A DNA stretch of 21,092 bases from Desulfovibrio sp. UBA4079 (GTDB lineage: Bacteria > Desulfobacterota > Desulfovibrionia > Desulfovibrionales > Desulfovibrionaceae). The stretch lies in assembly GCA_002382645.1 (NCBI GenBank), contig DFYP01000168.1:151-21242 (forward strand), written 5' to 3'. The notes beneath the pieces are model-generated. The model ran no database searches. It worked only from the letters and a program-made list of their open reading frames with translations, and was not told where the DNA came from. Shown one piece after another: positions 7,773 through 17,733 of the stretch; the first letter of the stretch is position 1, and each line of letters begins with the position of its first letter. The position numbers and the translations under genes are program-made.

Positions 7773-7812
7773 CGGCGGCCGGACCGGCTGGTCCGGCCGC
7801 CGGTTTATTTTT
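7773..7812 (+). terminator. Intrinsic terminator after tig
   Basis: A 13-bp perfect stem (CGGCGGCCGGACC at 7773-7785 with GGTCCGGCCGCCG at 7790-7802) around a GGCT loop, followed by GTTTATTTTT. It separates tig from the clpP transcript. Confidence 0.88.
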
Positions 7813-7831
7813 CCGGGAGCGGCCGCCGCTC

Positions 7832-7860
7832 TTGCGTCCCGGGCTTCGAGACCTTACAAT
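7832..7860 (+). promoter_or_regulatory. Predicted promoter of clpP-clpX
   Basis: TTGCGT (7832-7837), a 17-base spacer and TACAAT (7855-7860, 5/6). It lies just after the tig terminator, with a leader of about 90 bases to clpP. I see no sigma-32-type or CIRCE heat-shock element. Confidence 0.6.
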
Positions 7861-7956
7861 GTGCGCCAGACAAGCCCGTGCGCCGGGCTCAAGTTCCAGG
7901 CCCCTCCGACCGATGGAGGAGAAGGGTCTGCGTTGCCGTCACCAGAAGGAGAGTCC

Positions 7957-8571
7957 ATGCCCACCATTCCCATTGTCATCGAGACCACCGGACGCACCGA
8001 ACGGGCCTATGACATCTACTCCCGGCTTCTGCGCGACCGCATCATCCTCCTGGGTTCGGCCATCGACGACCACGTGGCCGGACTGATCTGCGCCCAGCTC
8101 CTGTTCCTGGAGTCCGAGGACCCGGACAAGGAAATCTACATGTACATCAACTCCCCGGGCGGCGCCGTGACCGCCGGGCTGGCCATCTACGACACCATGC
8201 AGTACATCTCCCCGCCCGTGGCCACCCTCTGCCTGGGCCAGGCCGCCAGCATGGCCGCGCTGCTCCTGGCCGCCGGGGAGAAGAACATGCGCTACGCCCT
8301 GCCCAACAGCCGCATCCTCATCCACCAGCCCCTGGGCGGGGTCCAGGGCCAGGCCACGGACATCGACATCCAGGCCCGCGAGATCCTGCGCCTGCGCAAG
8401 GACCTGAACCAGATCCTGGTCAAGCACACCGGCCAGGAGATCAAGAAGATCAACCAGGACACCGAGCGCGACTACTTCATGCGGCCGGAAGAGGCCCTGG
8501 CCTACGGCATCATTGACAAGATCATGGTTTCGCGGAACGATCTCAAGGTAGTCGAAACCAAGCAGGAATAA
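7957..8571 (+). CDS. clpP: ATP-dependent Clp protease proteolytic subunit
   Basis: A 204-residue serine protease of the usual ClpP length. The catalytic triad is visible: Ser98 in GQAASMAA, His123 in ILIHQP and Asp172 in ERDYF. The INSPGG motif at 65-69 and the following helix of the protease fold are also intact. It assembles as a double heptamer in the cytosol and degrades proteins unfolded by ClpX. The ATG at 7957 is preceded by AGAAGGAGA with good spacing; an upstream in-frame opening to 7861 lacks a ribosome binding site and does not look like ClpP. clpX begins four bases after the stop codon, so the two are cotranscribed and very likely translationally coupled. Confidence 0.97.
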   Translation: MPTIPIVIETTGRTERAYDIYSRLLRDRIILLGSAIDDHVAGLICAQLLFLESEDPDKEIYMYINSPGGAVTAGLAIYDTMQYISPPVATLCLGQAASMAALLLAAGEKNMRYALPNSRILIHQPLGGVQGQATDIDIQAREILRLRKDLNQILVKHTGQEIKKINQDTERDYFMRPEEALAYGIIDKIMVSRNDLKVVETKQE

Positions 8572-8575
8572 GACC

Positions 8576-9832
<1,257 letters not shown>

Positions 9833-9850
9833 GCGGGCGGGGTCCCGGAT

Positions 9851-9878
9851 TTGACAACGCTTTGAGCGGCGTTACCTT
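9851..9878 (+). promoter_or_regulatory. Predicted promoter of lon
   Basis: A perfect TTGACA (9851-9856), a 16-base spacer and TACCTT (9873-9878). The leader then holds a GGCCTCC/GGAGGCC hairpin (9889-9906) before the ribosome binding site GGAGG at 9925-9929. Confidence 0.5.
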
Positions 9879-9934
9879 GAAGGATGCCGGCCTCCCCCCG
9901 GAGGCCAGGGCGCCGACCCGAACCGGAGGACCCC

Positions 9935-12388
<2,454 letters not shown>

Positions 12389-12402
12389 CCGCGGCCTTGA
12401 TC

Positions 12403-12447
12403 CATGAAAAAAGCCCCTCCGGTCCTGCCGGAGGGGCTTTTTTCATG
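12403..12447. terminator. Bidirectional intrinsic terminator between lon and the M23 peptidase gene
   Basis: A perfect 20-bp stem (12403-12422 with 12428-12447) around TCCTG, with a GC core AGCCCCTCCGG and A6/T6 flanks. It works for both converging genes. Confidence 0.93.
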
Positions 12448-12460
12448 CCGCGCGGCCCGG

Positions 12461-13780
12461 CTACTTGCCGATCTTGGCCAGGAAGTTGTCGTTGATCCAG
12501 TGCTGGTCCCACCACTCCACGGGGTTCACCGGCAGGCCCGAAACCAGGACGCCGAAGTGCAGGTGGTCGCCCCCGGCCATGCCCGTGGCCCCGGTGCGGC
12601 CGAGGATCTGGCCCTTCTTCAGGCTGTCGCCCTTTTTCACGTCGATCTGGGAGAGGTGGGAGTAGAGGGTCTGGAGGCCCATGCCGTGGTCCAGGAGCAC
12701 GGCGTTGCCGAAGATGCCGATGAAGCCGGTCTCCACCACCACGCCGTCGTTGGCCGCGGGCACGGGTGCGGCCTGGAGGCTGGCCAGGTCCACGCCCAGG
12801 TGGGTCTGGTGGTCCACCTTGCGGCCCTGGTAGTAGTAGTCCCGGGCGTCGGCGAACCCGGCCCGGGGCGCGGCGTTGGGCAGGCGCAGGAACGCGCCGT
12901 GCCAGAGCGGCTCGGCTGCGGTCTGGCGGCCCAGCTGTTCGAGCAGCGCGTCGTTCTTGTCCCGCAGGTCGCTGTTGACCTTGAGGAACAGGTCGATGGG
13001 CCGGGAGACGTCCGGGTAGATGCTCTGGAACTGGGGCATCTTGTCCTCAAGGAAGCTGTCCGAGATGTTGATGTTGTCCGAACGGAAGCGGTGCGGAATG
13101 GCGTTCACCGGCACGGACCGGGAGCGCTCGTTGCCGGCCTTGTCCGAGGCCATGAGCACGGGCTTGAACTGGGCCGGCTCCATGTCCCAGGGGAAGGGGA
13201 AGAGCACGGCGTACTTGCCGTTCTTCATGCGGAACCCGGGGAAGAAATGGTTGCCCAGGACCACCCCGGTCTTCCCGGGCTCCTCGGACAGGGTGTAGGC
13301 CACCACGCAGGAGCCGCCCTGGTTCACGTTGTTCTGGACCGACTCCAGGTCCACCCGGGGCGGGGTCAGGTCCACGGTGTAGCCCCGGCTCAGCTCGGCC
13401 TTGCCGGCATGGCCGAAGGGGTAGAGGGAGTTGTCCCGGGCCGTGACCCGGATCTCCAGCGGCCCCTCTTTGATCTCCGAAGGCAGGGCCAGATCGGACT
13501 CGAAGGTATGGGTCCGCTCCAGGTCCTTGTGCAGGAGCGTGAAGGAGCGGCCGTTCTGCAGGGCCGCAACGTCCACGGATTTGAGCCCGGAGCCGGTGTC
13601 GGACACGGCCAGGCGCAGGGGCGCGGCCGTGGTCACATAGGGGCTGTCCGGGGAGAGCGTCACCTGGGGGGCCTCGGTGTCGCGGAAGACCACCACCCCG
13701 CCGCCCAGCACGAGCACGGCCAGGGCGGCCCAGAGGATGAAACGGAGCATACGGCTGAACACGGACGTTTGCTGGCTCAT
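12461..13780 (-). CDS. Membrane-anchored M23-family (LytM-type) metallopeptidase
   Basis: A 439-residue envelope protein. A basic N-terminal tail and a single hydrophobic segment (about 13-32) anchor it in the inner membrane. Residues about 35-140 look like an Ig-like beta domain (DTEAPQVTLSPDSPYV, then TGSGLKSVDVAAL). After a long middle region, the C-terminal LytM domain (about 318-425) holds the zinc ligands His327 and Asp331 in HLGVDLA and His408 in HLHFG, with the active-site His375 in YSHLS. All catalytic residues are present, so it is probably an active peptidoglycan endopeptidase rather than a degenerate activator. The ATG at 13780 is preceded by AGGTGA; a GTG two codons earlier is also open. 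It is monocistronic and faces lon. Confidence 0.9.
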   Translation of the reverse strand: MSQQTSVFSRMLRFILWAALAVLVLGGGVVVFRDTEAPQVTLSPDSPYVTTAAPLRLAVSDTGSGLKSVDVAALQNGRSFTLLHKDLERTHTFESDLALPSEIKEGPLEIRVTARDNSLYPFGHAGKAELSRGYTVDLTPPRVDLESVQNNVNQGGSCVVAYTLSEEPGKTGVVLGNHFFPGFRMKNGKYAVLFPFPWDMEPAQFKPVLMASDKAGNERSRSVPVNAIPHRFRSDNINISDSFLEDKMPQFQSIYPDVSRPIDLFLKVNSDLRDKNDALLEQLGRQTAAEPLWHGAFLRLPNAAPRAGFADARDYYYQGRKVDHQTHLGVDLASLQAAPVPAANDGVVVETGFIGIFGNAVLLDHGMGLQTLYSHLSQIDVKKGDSLKKGQILGRTGATGMAGGDHLHFGVLVSGLPVNPVEWWDQHWINDNFLAKIGK

Positions 13781-13799
13781 GGTCACCTGCCTGTGGAAA

Positions 13800-13813
13800 A
13801 AATTCTAGAATTT
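13800..13813. promoter_or_regulatory. 14-bp perfect palindrome in a divergent promoter region
   Basis: AAATTCTAGAATTT is an uninterrupted palindrome in an AT-rich patch between the M23 gene (-) and the hydrogenase protease gene (+). A possible minus-strand promoter (TTGCCC 13841-13836, 17 bases, TAGATA 13818-13813) touches it. It may be an operator or simply a -10-rich patch. Confidence 0.3.
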
Positions 13814-13823
13814 ATCTACACTC

Positions 13824-13849
13824 AAAAAAAGGCCGGGGCAACCCTGGCC
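13824..13849 (-). terminator. Likely intrinsic terminator on the minus strand
   Basis: Read on the minus strand, GGCCAGGG (13849-13842), a TTG loop and CCCCGGCC (13838-13831) form an 8-bp stem with one A-C mismatch, followed by seven T residues (13830-13824). It would stop leftward transcripts, such as one from the CBS gene, before the M23 gene. Confidence 0.5.
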
Positions 13850-13860
13850 GGGAGCACTGC

Positions 13861-14337
13861 GTGGCCGAGGGGATTCTGGTCCTGGGGGTGGGCAACCCGC
13901 TGTTGCGCGACGAGGGCGTCGGCGTTTTGGCCGTGCAGGCCCTCATGGCTGAGGACTGGCCCGAGGGGGTCGAGTTCCTGGACGCCGGGACCCTGACCCA
14001 GGACCTTTTTCATCTCCAGGAGGGCTACAGCGCCTTCCTCATCCTGGACGTGGCCCGGTTCGGCGGCCGCGCCGGGGAGGTCCGCGTGCTCGACGCCGAG
14101 GACCTGCCCGGGCCCCAGGGGCCGGCGGCCTCGCTCCACGAGCTGGACCTGCTGGAATCCCTGCGCCTGGCCCGGGAACTGGGCTCCAGCCCGAGGGTGC
14201 GGCTGGTGCTCATGGAGCCCGGGGACTGCGAGAGCTACGGGTTGGAACTCACGCCCGAGGCCCGGGCCGGAATGCCCGGGATGCTCGCCGCGGCGCGCGC
14301 CGAGATCGCGGCGCTGCTGCGGGCGGATCAGGCCTGA
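13861..14337 (+). CDS. [NiFe]-hydrogenase maturation protease (HyaD/HybD family)
   Basis: A 158-residue endopeptidase that trims the C terminus of a [NiFe]-hydrogenase large subunit after nickel insertion. The N-terminal motif ILVLGVGNPLLRDEGVGVLAV is diagnostic. The three nickel-sensing residues of the family are present at almost the same positions as in E. coli HybD: Glu18, Asp63 (ILDVARFGG) and His93 (SLHELDL). The start is the GTG at 13861; its ribosome binding site is weak (GGGAG at 13850-13854), and an upstream extension is not supported. No hydrogenase structural gene is in this window, so the substrate is encoded elsewhere. Its last 10 bases overlap the 3' end of the convergent CBS gene, and there is no terminator between them. 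Confidence 0.9.
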   Translation: MAEGILVLGVGNPLLRDEGVGVLAVQALMAEDWPEGVEFLDAGTLTQDLFHLQEGYSAFLILDVARFGGRAGEVRVLDAEDLPGPQGPAASLHELDLLESLRLARELGSSPRVRLVLMEPGDCESYGLELTPEARAGMPGMLAAARAEIAALLRADQA

Positions 14338-14768
14338 GGCGGGGCCTGTTCCAGGGCGTCCAGGAGGCTGATGGTCAGTTTGAGGAAGTCGGCCTCGGTG
14401 AGGATGCCCACGAGACGTCCGCCGTCCACCACGGGCAGGCAGCCGTACTTGTGGTTGAGCAGGGTTTCGGCCGCAGCCCGCACCGTGGCCCCGGAGTCCA
14501 CGACCTTCAGGTCCGTGCGCATGATCTCCTTGATGGGGATGCCGGCGTCGATCTCGTCCTGGGTCTCGGGGTCCACCCCGGCCAGCTGGGAGACCGTGGC
14601 CGAGAGCAGGTCGCGGTGGGTCAGCAGGCCGATGAAGCGTTCGTCCCCGCCGACGATGGGGATGTGCCGGATGCGCTGGAGCTTCATGAGCGCGCGGGCC
14701 GAGAGCAGGGTGTCGGTCTCCCGCAAGGAGTACACAGACCGGGTCATGATGTCGGCGACGGTGAGCAT
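14328..14768 (-). CDS. Two-CBS-domain protein
   Basis: A 146-residue protein made almost entirely of a CBS pair (Bateman module). The first repeat spans about 7-60 (VADIMTRSVYSLRETDTL through FIGLLTHRDLLSATV) and the second about 78-135 (IKEIMRTDLKVVDSG through LVGILTEADFLKLTI). Each ends in the usual G-x-hydrophobic-T-x-x-D segment associated with adenine nucleotide binding. There is no catalytic or DNA-binding domain, so it is probably a nucleotide-sensing partner of another protein; which one cannot be told. The ATG has GAGGA five bases upstream. The gene converges with the hydrogenase protease gene, overlapping it by 10 bases, and diverges from pcm. Confidence 0.92.
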   Translation of the reverse strand: MLTVADIMTRSVYSLRETDTLLSARALMKLQRIRHIPIVGGDERFIGLLTHRDLLSATVSQLAGVDPETQDEIDAGIPIKEIMRTDLKVVDSGATVRAAAETLLNHKYGCLPVVDGGRLVGILTEADFLKLTISLLDALEQAPPQA

Positions 14769-14788
14769 GGAGTCCTCGCAGTTTCCTC

Positions 14789-14818
14789 ATCATTTCCCAA
14801 AGGCACACGTTGTGTCAA
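14789..14818 (-). promoter_or_regulatory. Predicted promoter of the CBS gene
   Basis: On the minus strand, a perfect TTGACA (14818-14813), an 18-base spacer and AATGAT (14794-14789, 4/6), about 20 bases before the start codon. The rightward pcm promoter may use TTGACT at 14848-14853, but its -10 is poor. Confidence 0.5.
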
Positions 14819-14906
14819 GGGTGGCGCGGGCCGCGGGCGGGGCTTTGTTGACTTGGGGGGCCAAAAGTGCTTTTCCAACGGCTGACGCGAGAGAAGGGAG
14901 GCGGGC

Positions 14907-15560
14907 GTGGCGGTGATCGATCCCAAGCGGCTGCGGGAGCGCATGGTCCGCGAGCAGATCGAGGCCCGCGGGGTGCGGGACCCGGCCGTGCTCGAGGCCA
15001 TGCGCCAGGTGCCGCGCCACCTTTTCGTGGAGCCGGGCCTGGCGGCCAAGGCCTACATGGACAGCCCCCTGCCCATCGGCGAGGGCCAGACCATCTCCCA
15101 GCCCTACATCGTGGCCCTCATGACCGAGCTGTTGCAGGTCACGCCGGACATGAAGATCCTGGAGATCGGCACGGGCTCCGGCTACCAGGCCGCGGTCCTG
15201 GCCCAGATGGGCGCCACGGTCTACACCGTGGAGCGGATCAAGCCGCTGTTCTTTGCCGCGCGCAAGCGCTTCATGGACATGCGCCTGTTCAACATCAAGC
15301 CCAAGCTGGACGACGGCACCGTGGGCTGGCCCGAGGAGGCCCCGTTCGACGGCATCCTGGTCACCGCGGGCGGGCCCAAGGTGCCCCAGCCCCTGGTGGA
15401 CCAGCTGGCCGATCCCGGCCGCCTGGTCATCCCGGTGGGCGGCTCCCGGCGGGAGCAGACCCTGATCCTGGTGGAGAAGCGGGACGGCCGGGTCACGGAG
15501 ACCGGCAAGGGCGGCGTGGTTTTCGTCGATCTGGTGGGGGCCCACGGCTGGCAGGCCTGA
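14907..15560 (+). CDS. pcm: Protein-L-isoaspartate O-methyltransferase
   Basis: A 217-residue cytosolic methyltransferase that uses S-adenosylmethionine to methylate isoaspartyl residues in aged proteins and so start their repair. The family block SPLPIGEGQTISQPYIVALM starts near residue 53 and contains the conserved Ser64. The SAM-binding motif LEIGTGSGYQAA follows at 85-96, then a second strand with VYTVERI. The C-terminal GRLVIPVGG strand is also typical. The start is the GTG at 14907, five bases after GAAGGGAGG. It is the first gene of a rightward run, but mrp has its own promoter-like sequence and a leader hairpin, so cotranscription with mrp is uncertain. Confidence 0.95.
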   Translation: MAVIDPKRLRERMVREQIEARGVRDPAVLEAMRQVPRHLFVEPGLAAKAYMDSPLPIGEGQTISQPYIVALMTELLQVTPDMKILEIGTGSGYQAAVLAQMGATVYTVERIKPLFFAARKRFMDMRLFNIKPKLDDGTVGWPEEAPFDGILVTAGGPKVPQPLVDQLADPGRLVIPVGGSRREQTLILVEKRDGRVTETGKGGVVFVDLVGAHGWQA

Positions 15561-15566
15561 CCCCCG

Positions 15567-15595
15567 TTGGCTTTTTTCCCGAGGTTGGCTACATT
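15567..15595 (+). promoter_or_regulatory. Predicted promoter of mrp
   Basis: TTGGCT (15567-15572), a 17-base spacer and TACATT (15590-15595, 5/6). Transcription would start near 15602, at the base of a strong hairpin. Confidence 0.5.
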
Positions 15596-15600
15596 TTCCC

Positions 15601-15622
15601 GGGCCGGAACCTGCTCCGGCCC
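15601..15622 (+). other. Leader hairpin before mrp
   Basis: A perfect 8-bp stem, GGGCCGGA (15601-15608) with TCCGGCCC (15615-15622), around a six-base loop. No T run follows, so it is not an intrinsic terminator of pcm. At the predicted 5' end it could protect the mrp transcript. Confidence 0.5.
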
Positions 15623-15646
15623 TGACCGGCAAAACAAGGCGGCATC

Positions 15647-16537
15647 ATGTCCCAATCCTGCGGCAGCTGTTCCGGTTCCAAGGACGGCGGCCAGAAGACC
15701 GACACCAAGCTGGCGCTCCAGAACGAGCTCATCAGCTCCACCCTGGCGCGCATCAAGTACAAGCTCTTCGTCATGAGCGGCAAGGGCGGCGTGGGCAAAA
15801 GCTCCGTGGCCGTGAACATCGCCGCGGCCCTGTCCGTGTCCGGCTACAAGGTCGGGCTCATGGACGTGGACATCCACGGCCCCAGCGTGCCGCGCCTGCT
15901 CGGCCTGCGCGGCCAGCTCGAGGTGGACCGGGGCAGCCTGATCATGCCCAAGCGCTTCAGCGACACCCTGCACGTGGTCTCCATGGAGTCCCTGCTCCTG
16001 GACCCGGACCAGGCCGTGCTCTGGCGCGGGCCCATGAAGACCTCGGCCATCCGCCAGTTCGTCTCGGACGTGCAGTGGGGCGACCTGGACTTCCTGGTGG
16101 TGGACTCGCCCCCGGGCACCGGTGACGAGCCCATGACCGTGCTCCGGACCATCCCCGAGGCCCTCTGCGTGGTGGTGACCACGCCCCAGGAGGTCTCCCT
16201 GGCCGACGTGCGCAAGGCCATTAATTTTTTGCAATACGCCCAGGCCAACATCCTGGGGGTGGTGGAGAACATGAGCGGGCTGGTCTGCCCGCATTGCGGC
16301 GGGGACATCGACCTGTTCAAGAAGGGCGGCGGCCGGGAGCTGGCCGAGCAGTTCGGCCTGGAGTTCCTGGGCGCGGTGCCCCTGGACCCGGCCACGGTGG
16401 TGGCCGGCGACCGCGGCGTGCCCGTGGTGCTGTTGACCGAGGATACCCCGGCCAAGCGCGCCCTGCTGGAAGTGGGGCGGCGCGTGGCCGCGGCGGCCCA
16501 GAACAGCCTGGAAGCGGCCTCGACCATCCACAAGTGA
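15647..16537 (+). CDS. mrp: Mrp/NBP35 (ApbC) family Fe-S cluster carrier ATPase
   Basis: A 296-residue P-loop ATPase that holds an Fe-S cluster at a dimer interface and passes it to apoproteins in the cytosol. The deviant Walker A SGKGGVGKSS is at 44-53. MDVDIHGPSVPRLLG (72-86) is the family signature, and VVDSPPGTGDEP (151-162) covers the Walker B and switch region. The cluster-ligating CPHC is at 214-217, within ENMSGLVCPHCGG. A short N-terminal CGSC (Cys5, Cys8) recalls the cysteine-rich extension of Nbp35 but has two rather than four cysteines. There is no DUF59 domain at the N terminus, unlike E. coli Mrp. The start ATG follows AAGGCGG. pgsA begins 13 bases after the stop, so both probably share a transcript. 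Confidence 0.93.
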   Translation: MSQSCGSCSGSKDGGQKTDTKLALQNELISSTLARIKYKLFVMSGKGGVGKSSVAVNIAAALSVSGYKVGLMDVDIHGPSVPRLLGLRGQLEVDRGSLIMPKRFSDTLHVVSMESLLLDPDQAVLWRGPMKTSAIRQFVSDVQWGDLDFLVVDSPPGTGDEPMTVLRTIPEALCVVVTTPQEVSLADVRKAINFLQYAQANILGVVENMSGLVCPHCGGDIDLFKKGGGRELAEQFGLEFLGAVPLDPATVVAGDRGVPVVLLTEDTPAKRALLEVGRRVAAAAQNSLEAASTIHK

Positions 16538-16550
16538 GGGGGCGGAGCTC

Positions 16551-17102
16551 ATGAGCGCCTTCAACCTGGCCAACTCCCTGACCCTGGCGCGGATCGTGGC
16601 CGCGCCGTTCATGGTCCTGCTGCTGTACATCCCCAACCAGTTCGTCTGCTGGCTGGCGGCCCTGCTGTTCGTGGCCGCCTCGGTCACGGACATCTTCGAC
16701 GGCATCGTGGCCCGCCGCCAGGGCCGCATCACCACCCTGGGCAAGTTCCTGGACCCCCTGGCCGACAAGCTCTTGATCACCTCGGTGCTGGTCATGCTCG
16801 TGCACCTGGACTGGGCCCCGGCCTGGGTGGCCGTGCTGATCATCTGCCGGGAGCTGGCCGTCACCGGGATGCGCGCCGTGGCCGCGGAAAAGGGCGAGGT
16901 CATCGCCGCGGACCGCTACGGCAAACTCAAGACCATCCTGCAGATCGTGGCCCTGACCCCGCTCATCCTGCACTATCCCGTGTTCGGGCTCGACTCCGCG
17001 CTCATCGGGACTTTCCTGTTGTATCTCGCGCTGTTGCTCACGCTTTTCTCGGGCGGGAATTATCTGTACAATTTCTACAAAAACTGGTTACTATCCGAAT
17101 AG
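16551..17102 (+). CDS. pgsA: CDP-diacylglycerol-glycerol-3-phosphate 3-phosphatidyltransferase
   Basis: A 183-residue integral membrane enzyme that joins CDP-diacylglycerol and glycerol 3-phosphate to make phosphatidylglycerol phosphate, the committed step to phosphatidylglycerol and cardiolipin. The CDP-alcohol phosphotransferase motif is complete: Asp50-Gly51, Ala54-Arg55, Gly64, Asp68 and Asp72, in the exact D-G-x2-A-R-x8-G-x3-D-x3-D spacing. Hydrophobic segments at about 15-45, 75-110 and 125-175 fit the six-helix fold. The start MSAFNLANSLTLARI is typical of the family, and GGGCGGAG precedes the ATG. It follows mrp by 13 bases. Its AT-rich 3' end contains a TACAAT (17067-17072) that might be part of a weak internal promoter for the next gene. 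Confidence 0.95.
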   Translation: MSAFNLANSLTLARIVAAPFMVLLLYIPNQFVCWLAALLFVAASVTDIFDGIVARRQGRITTLGKFLDPLADKLLITSVLVMLVHLDWAPAWVAVLIICRELAVTGMRAVAAEKGEVIAADRYGKLKTILQIVALTPLILHYPVFGLDSALIGTFLLYLALLLTLFSGGNYLYNFYKNWLLSE

Positions 17103-17136
17103 GCTGGAGAATAACGGAAGGGGAGTGGACGGAAGC

Positions 17137-17403
17137 GTGAATCCGGAAAGCCGCCTCATGCGCATCGCCAACTGTCTCCAGACCATCCTGGAGCTGGAGC
17201 CGGAACTCCGCAAACTGGAGCTCGGCCAAACCCTGCTGGACGAGTTCGAGGTCTTGAAGACCTTCCTCGAGCGCATCGACGAGGTGGAGCTTTCGGAGTC
17301 GGACGTGGAGCGCATCGAGCGGGCCACGAGCAACTTCCTGGAAGAGCTGCGCGAACCCATGGCCCACCTCATGGCCCACAAGGCAGCCCGCAGGCTGCAG
17401 TGA
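17137..17403 (+). CDS. Small hypothetical helical protein
   Basis: An 88-residue, acidic, almost entirely helical protein with Leu/Glu heptads (ILELEPELRKLELGQTLLDEF, then VLKTFLERIDEVELSESDVERIE). There is no membrane segment or cysteine motif, and I do not recognise the family. The start is uncertain: GTG at 17137 gives MNPESRL and is preceded by GGAAG; GTG at 17125 follows AAGGGGA with almost no spacing and adds four residues. The gene sits between pgsA and an FtsB-like gene with gaps of 34 and 6 bases, so it is part of the same transcript. Its position suggests an envelope or division-linked role, but that is context only. GTG start use and ordinary base composition do not suggest transfer. 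Confidence 0.75.
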   Translation: MNPESRLMRIANCLQTILELEPELRKLELGQTLLDEFEVLKTFLERIDEVELSESDVERIERATSNFLEELREPMAHLMAHKAARRLQ

Positions 17404-17409
17404 GGGTTC

Positions 17410-17733
17410 ATGTTCACGCGCCGCCTGCTCATCGCCTTCCTCATCTTTCTGAACTGCTATCTGTTTTTCCGGCTCATCTGGAGCGACCAGGGCCTGTTCG
17501 CGTACATGACCCTGCGCAATCATTACGAGCAGCTCAAGTCCCAGATGGACGGCGTGGACAGGAAAAGCCTGGATTTGAGCCAGGAGATCCGGCGGCTCAA
17601 GTCGGACCGGGCCTATCAGGAGAAAGTCATCCGGGAGCGTCTCAAGTACGTCAAGGACAACGAGATCCTGTATCTTTTGCCCGAAGAGTCCGATACAACA
17701 CGGGGGGACGGCACCAATGACAAAAAAGATTGA
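17410..17733 (+). CDS. FtsB/DivIC-like septum formation initiator protein
   Basis: A 107-residue bitopic membrane protein with the FtsB/DivIC plan. It has a short basic tail (MFTRR), one transmembrane segment (about 6-23) and a periplasmic coiled coil (about 32-70, LRNHYEQLKSQMDGVDRKS and following). It ends in a segment like the family's RxRLxYVKDNEILYLLPEE motif. FtsB works with FtsL and FtsQ to activate septal peptidoglycan synthesis at the division site. The ATG follows GAGGG. It begins six bases after the small helical gene and its 3' end overlaps the TPR gene by 17 bases, so the three are translationally linked. An FtsB-like role is well supported by layout; whether it is the cell's main FtsB is not shown. 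Confidence 0.85.
   Translation: MFTRRLLIAFLIFLNCYLFFRLIWSDQGLFAYMTLRNHYEQLKSQMDGVDRKSLDLSQEIRRLKSDRAYQEKVIRERLKYVKDNEILYLLPEESDTTRGDGTNDKKD

Noticed and set aside
7813..7956. CIRCE or sigma-32 heat-shock control of clpP-clpX
   Set aside because: No GAGTGCT-type CIRCE half-sites and no CCCCAT-type -10 were seen. A sigma-70-like promoter explains the region better. The lon leader also lacks both.
12404..13996. 530-codon plus-strand open frame opposite the M23 peptidase
   Set aside because: It begins inside the bidirectional terminator, is Val/Gly/His-rich and runs antisense to a gene with intact catalytic motifs.
15221..16903. 560-codon minus-strand open frame across pcm, mrp and pgsA
   Set aside because: It spans three well-supported genes and intergenic DNA and has no domain signature.
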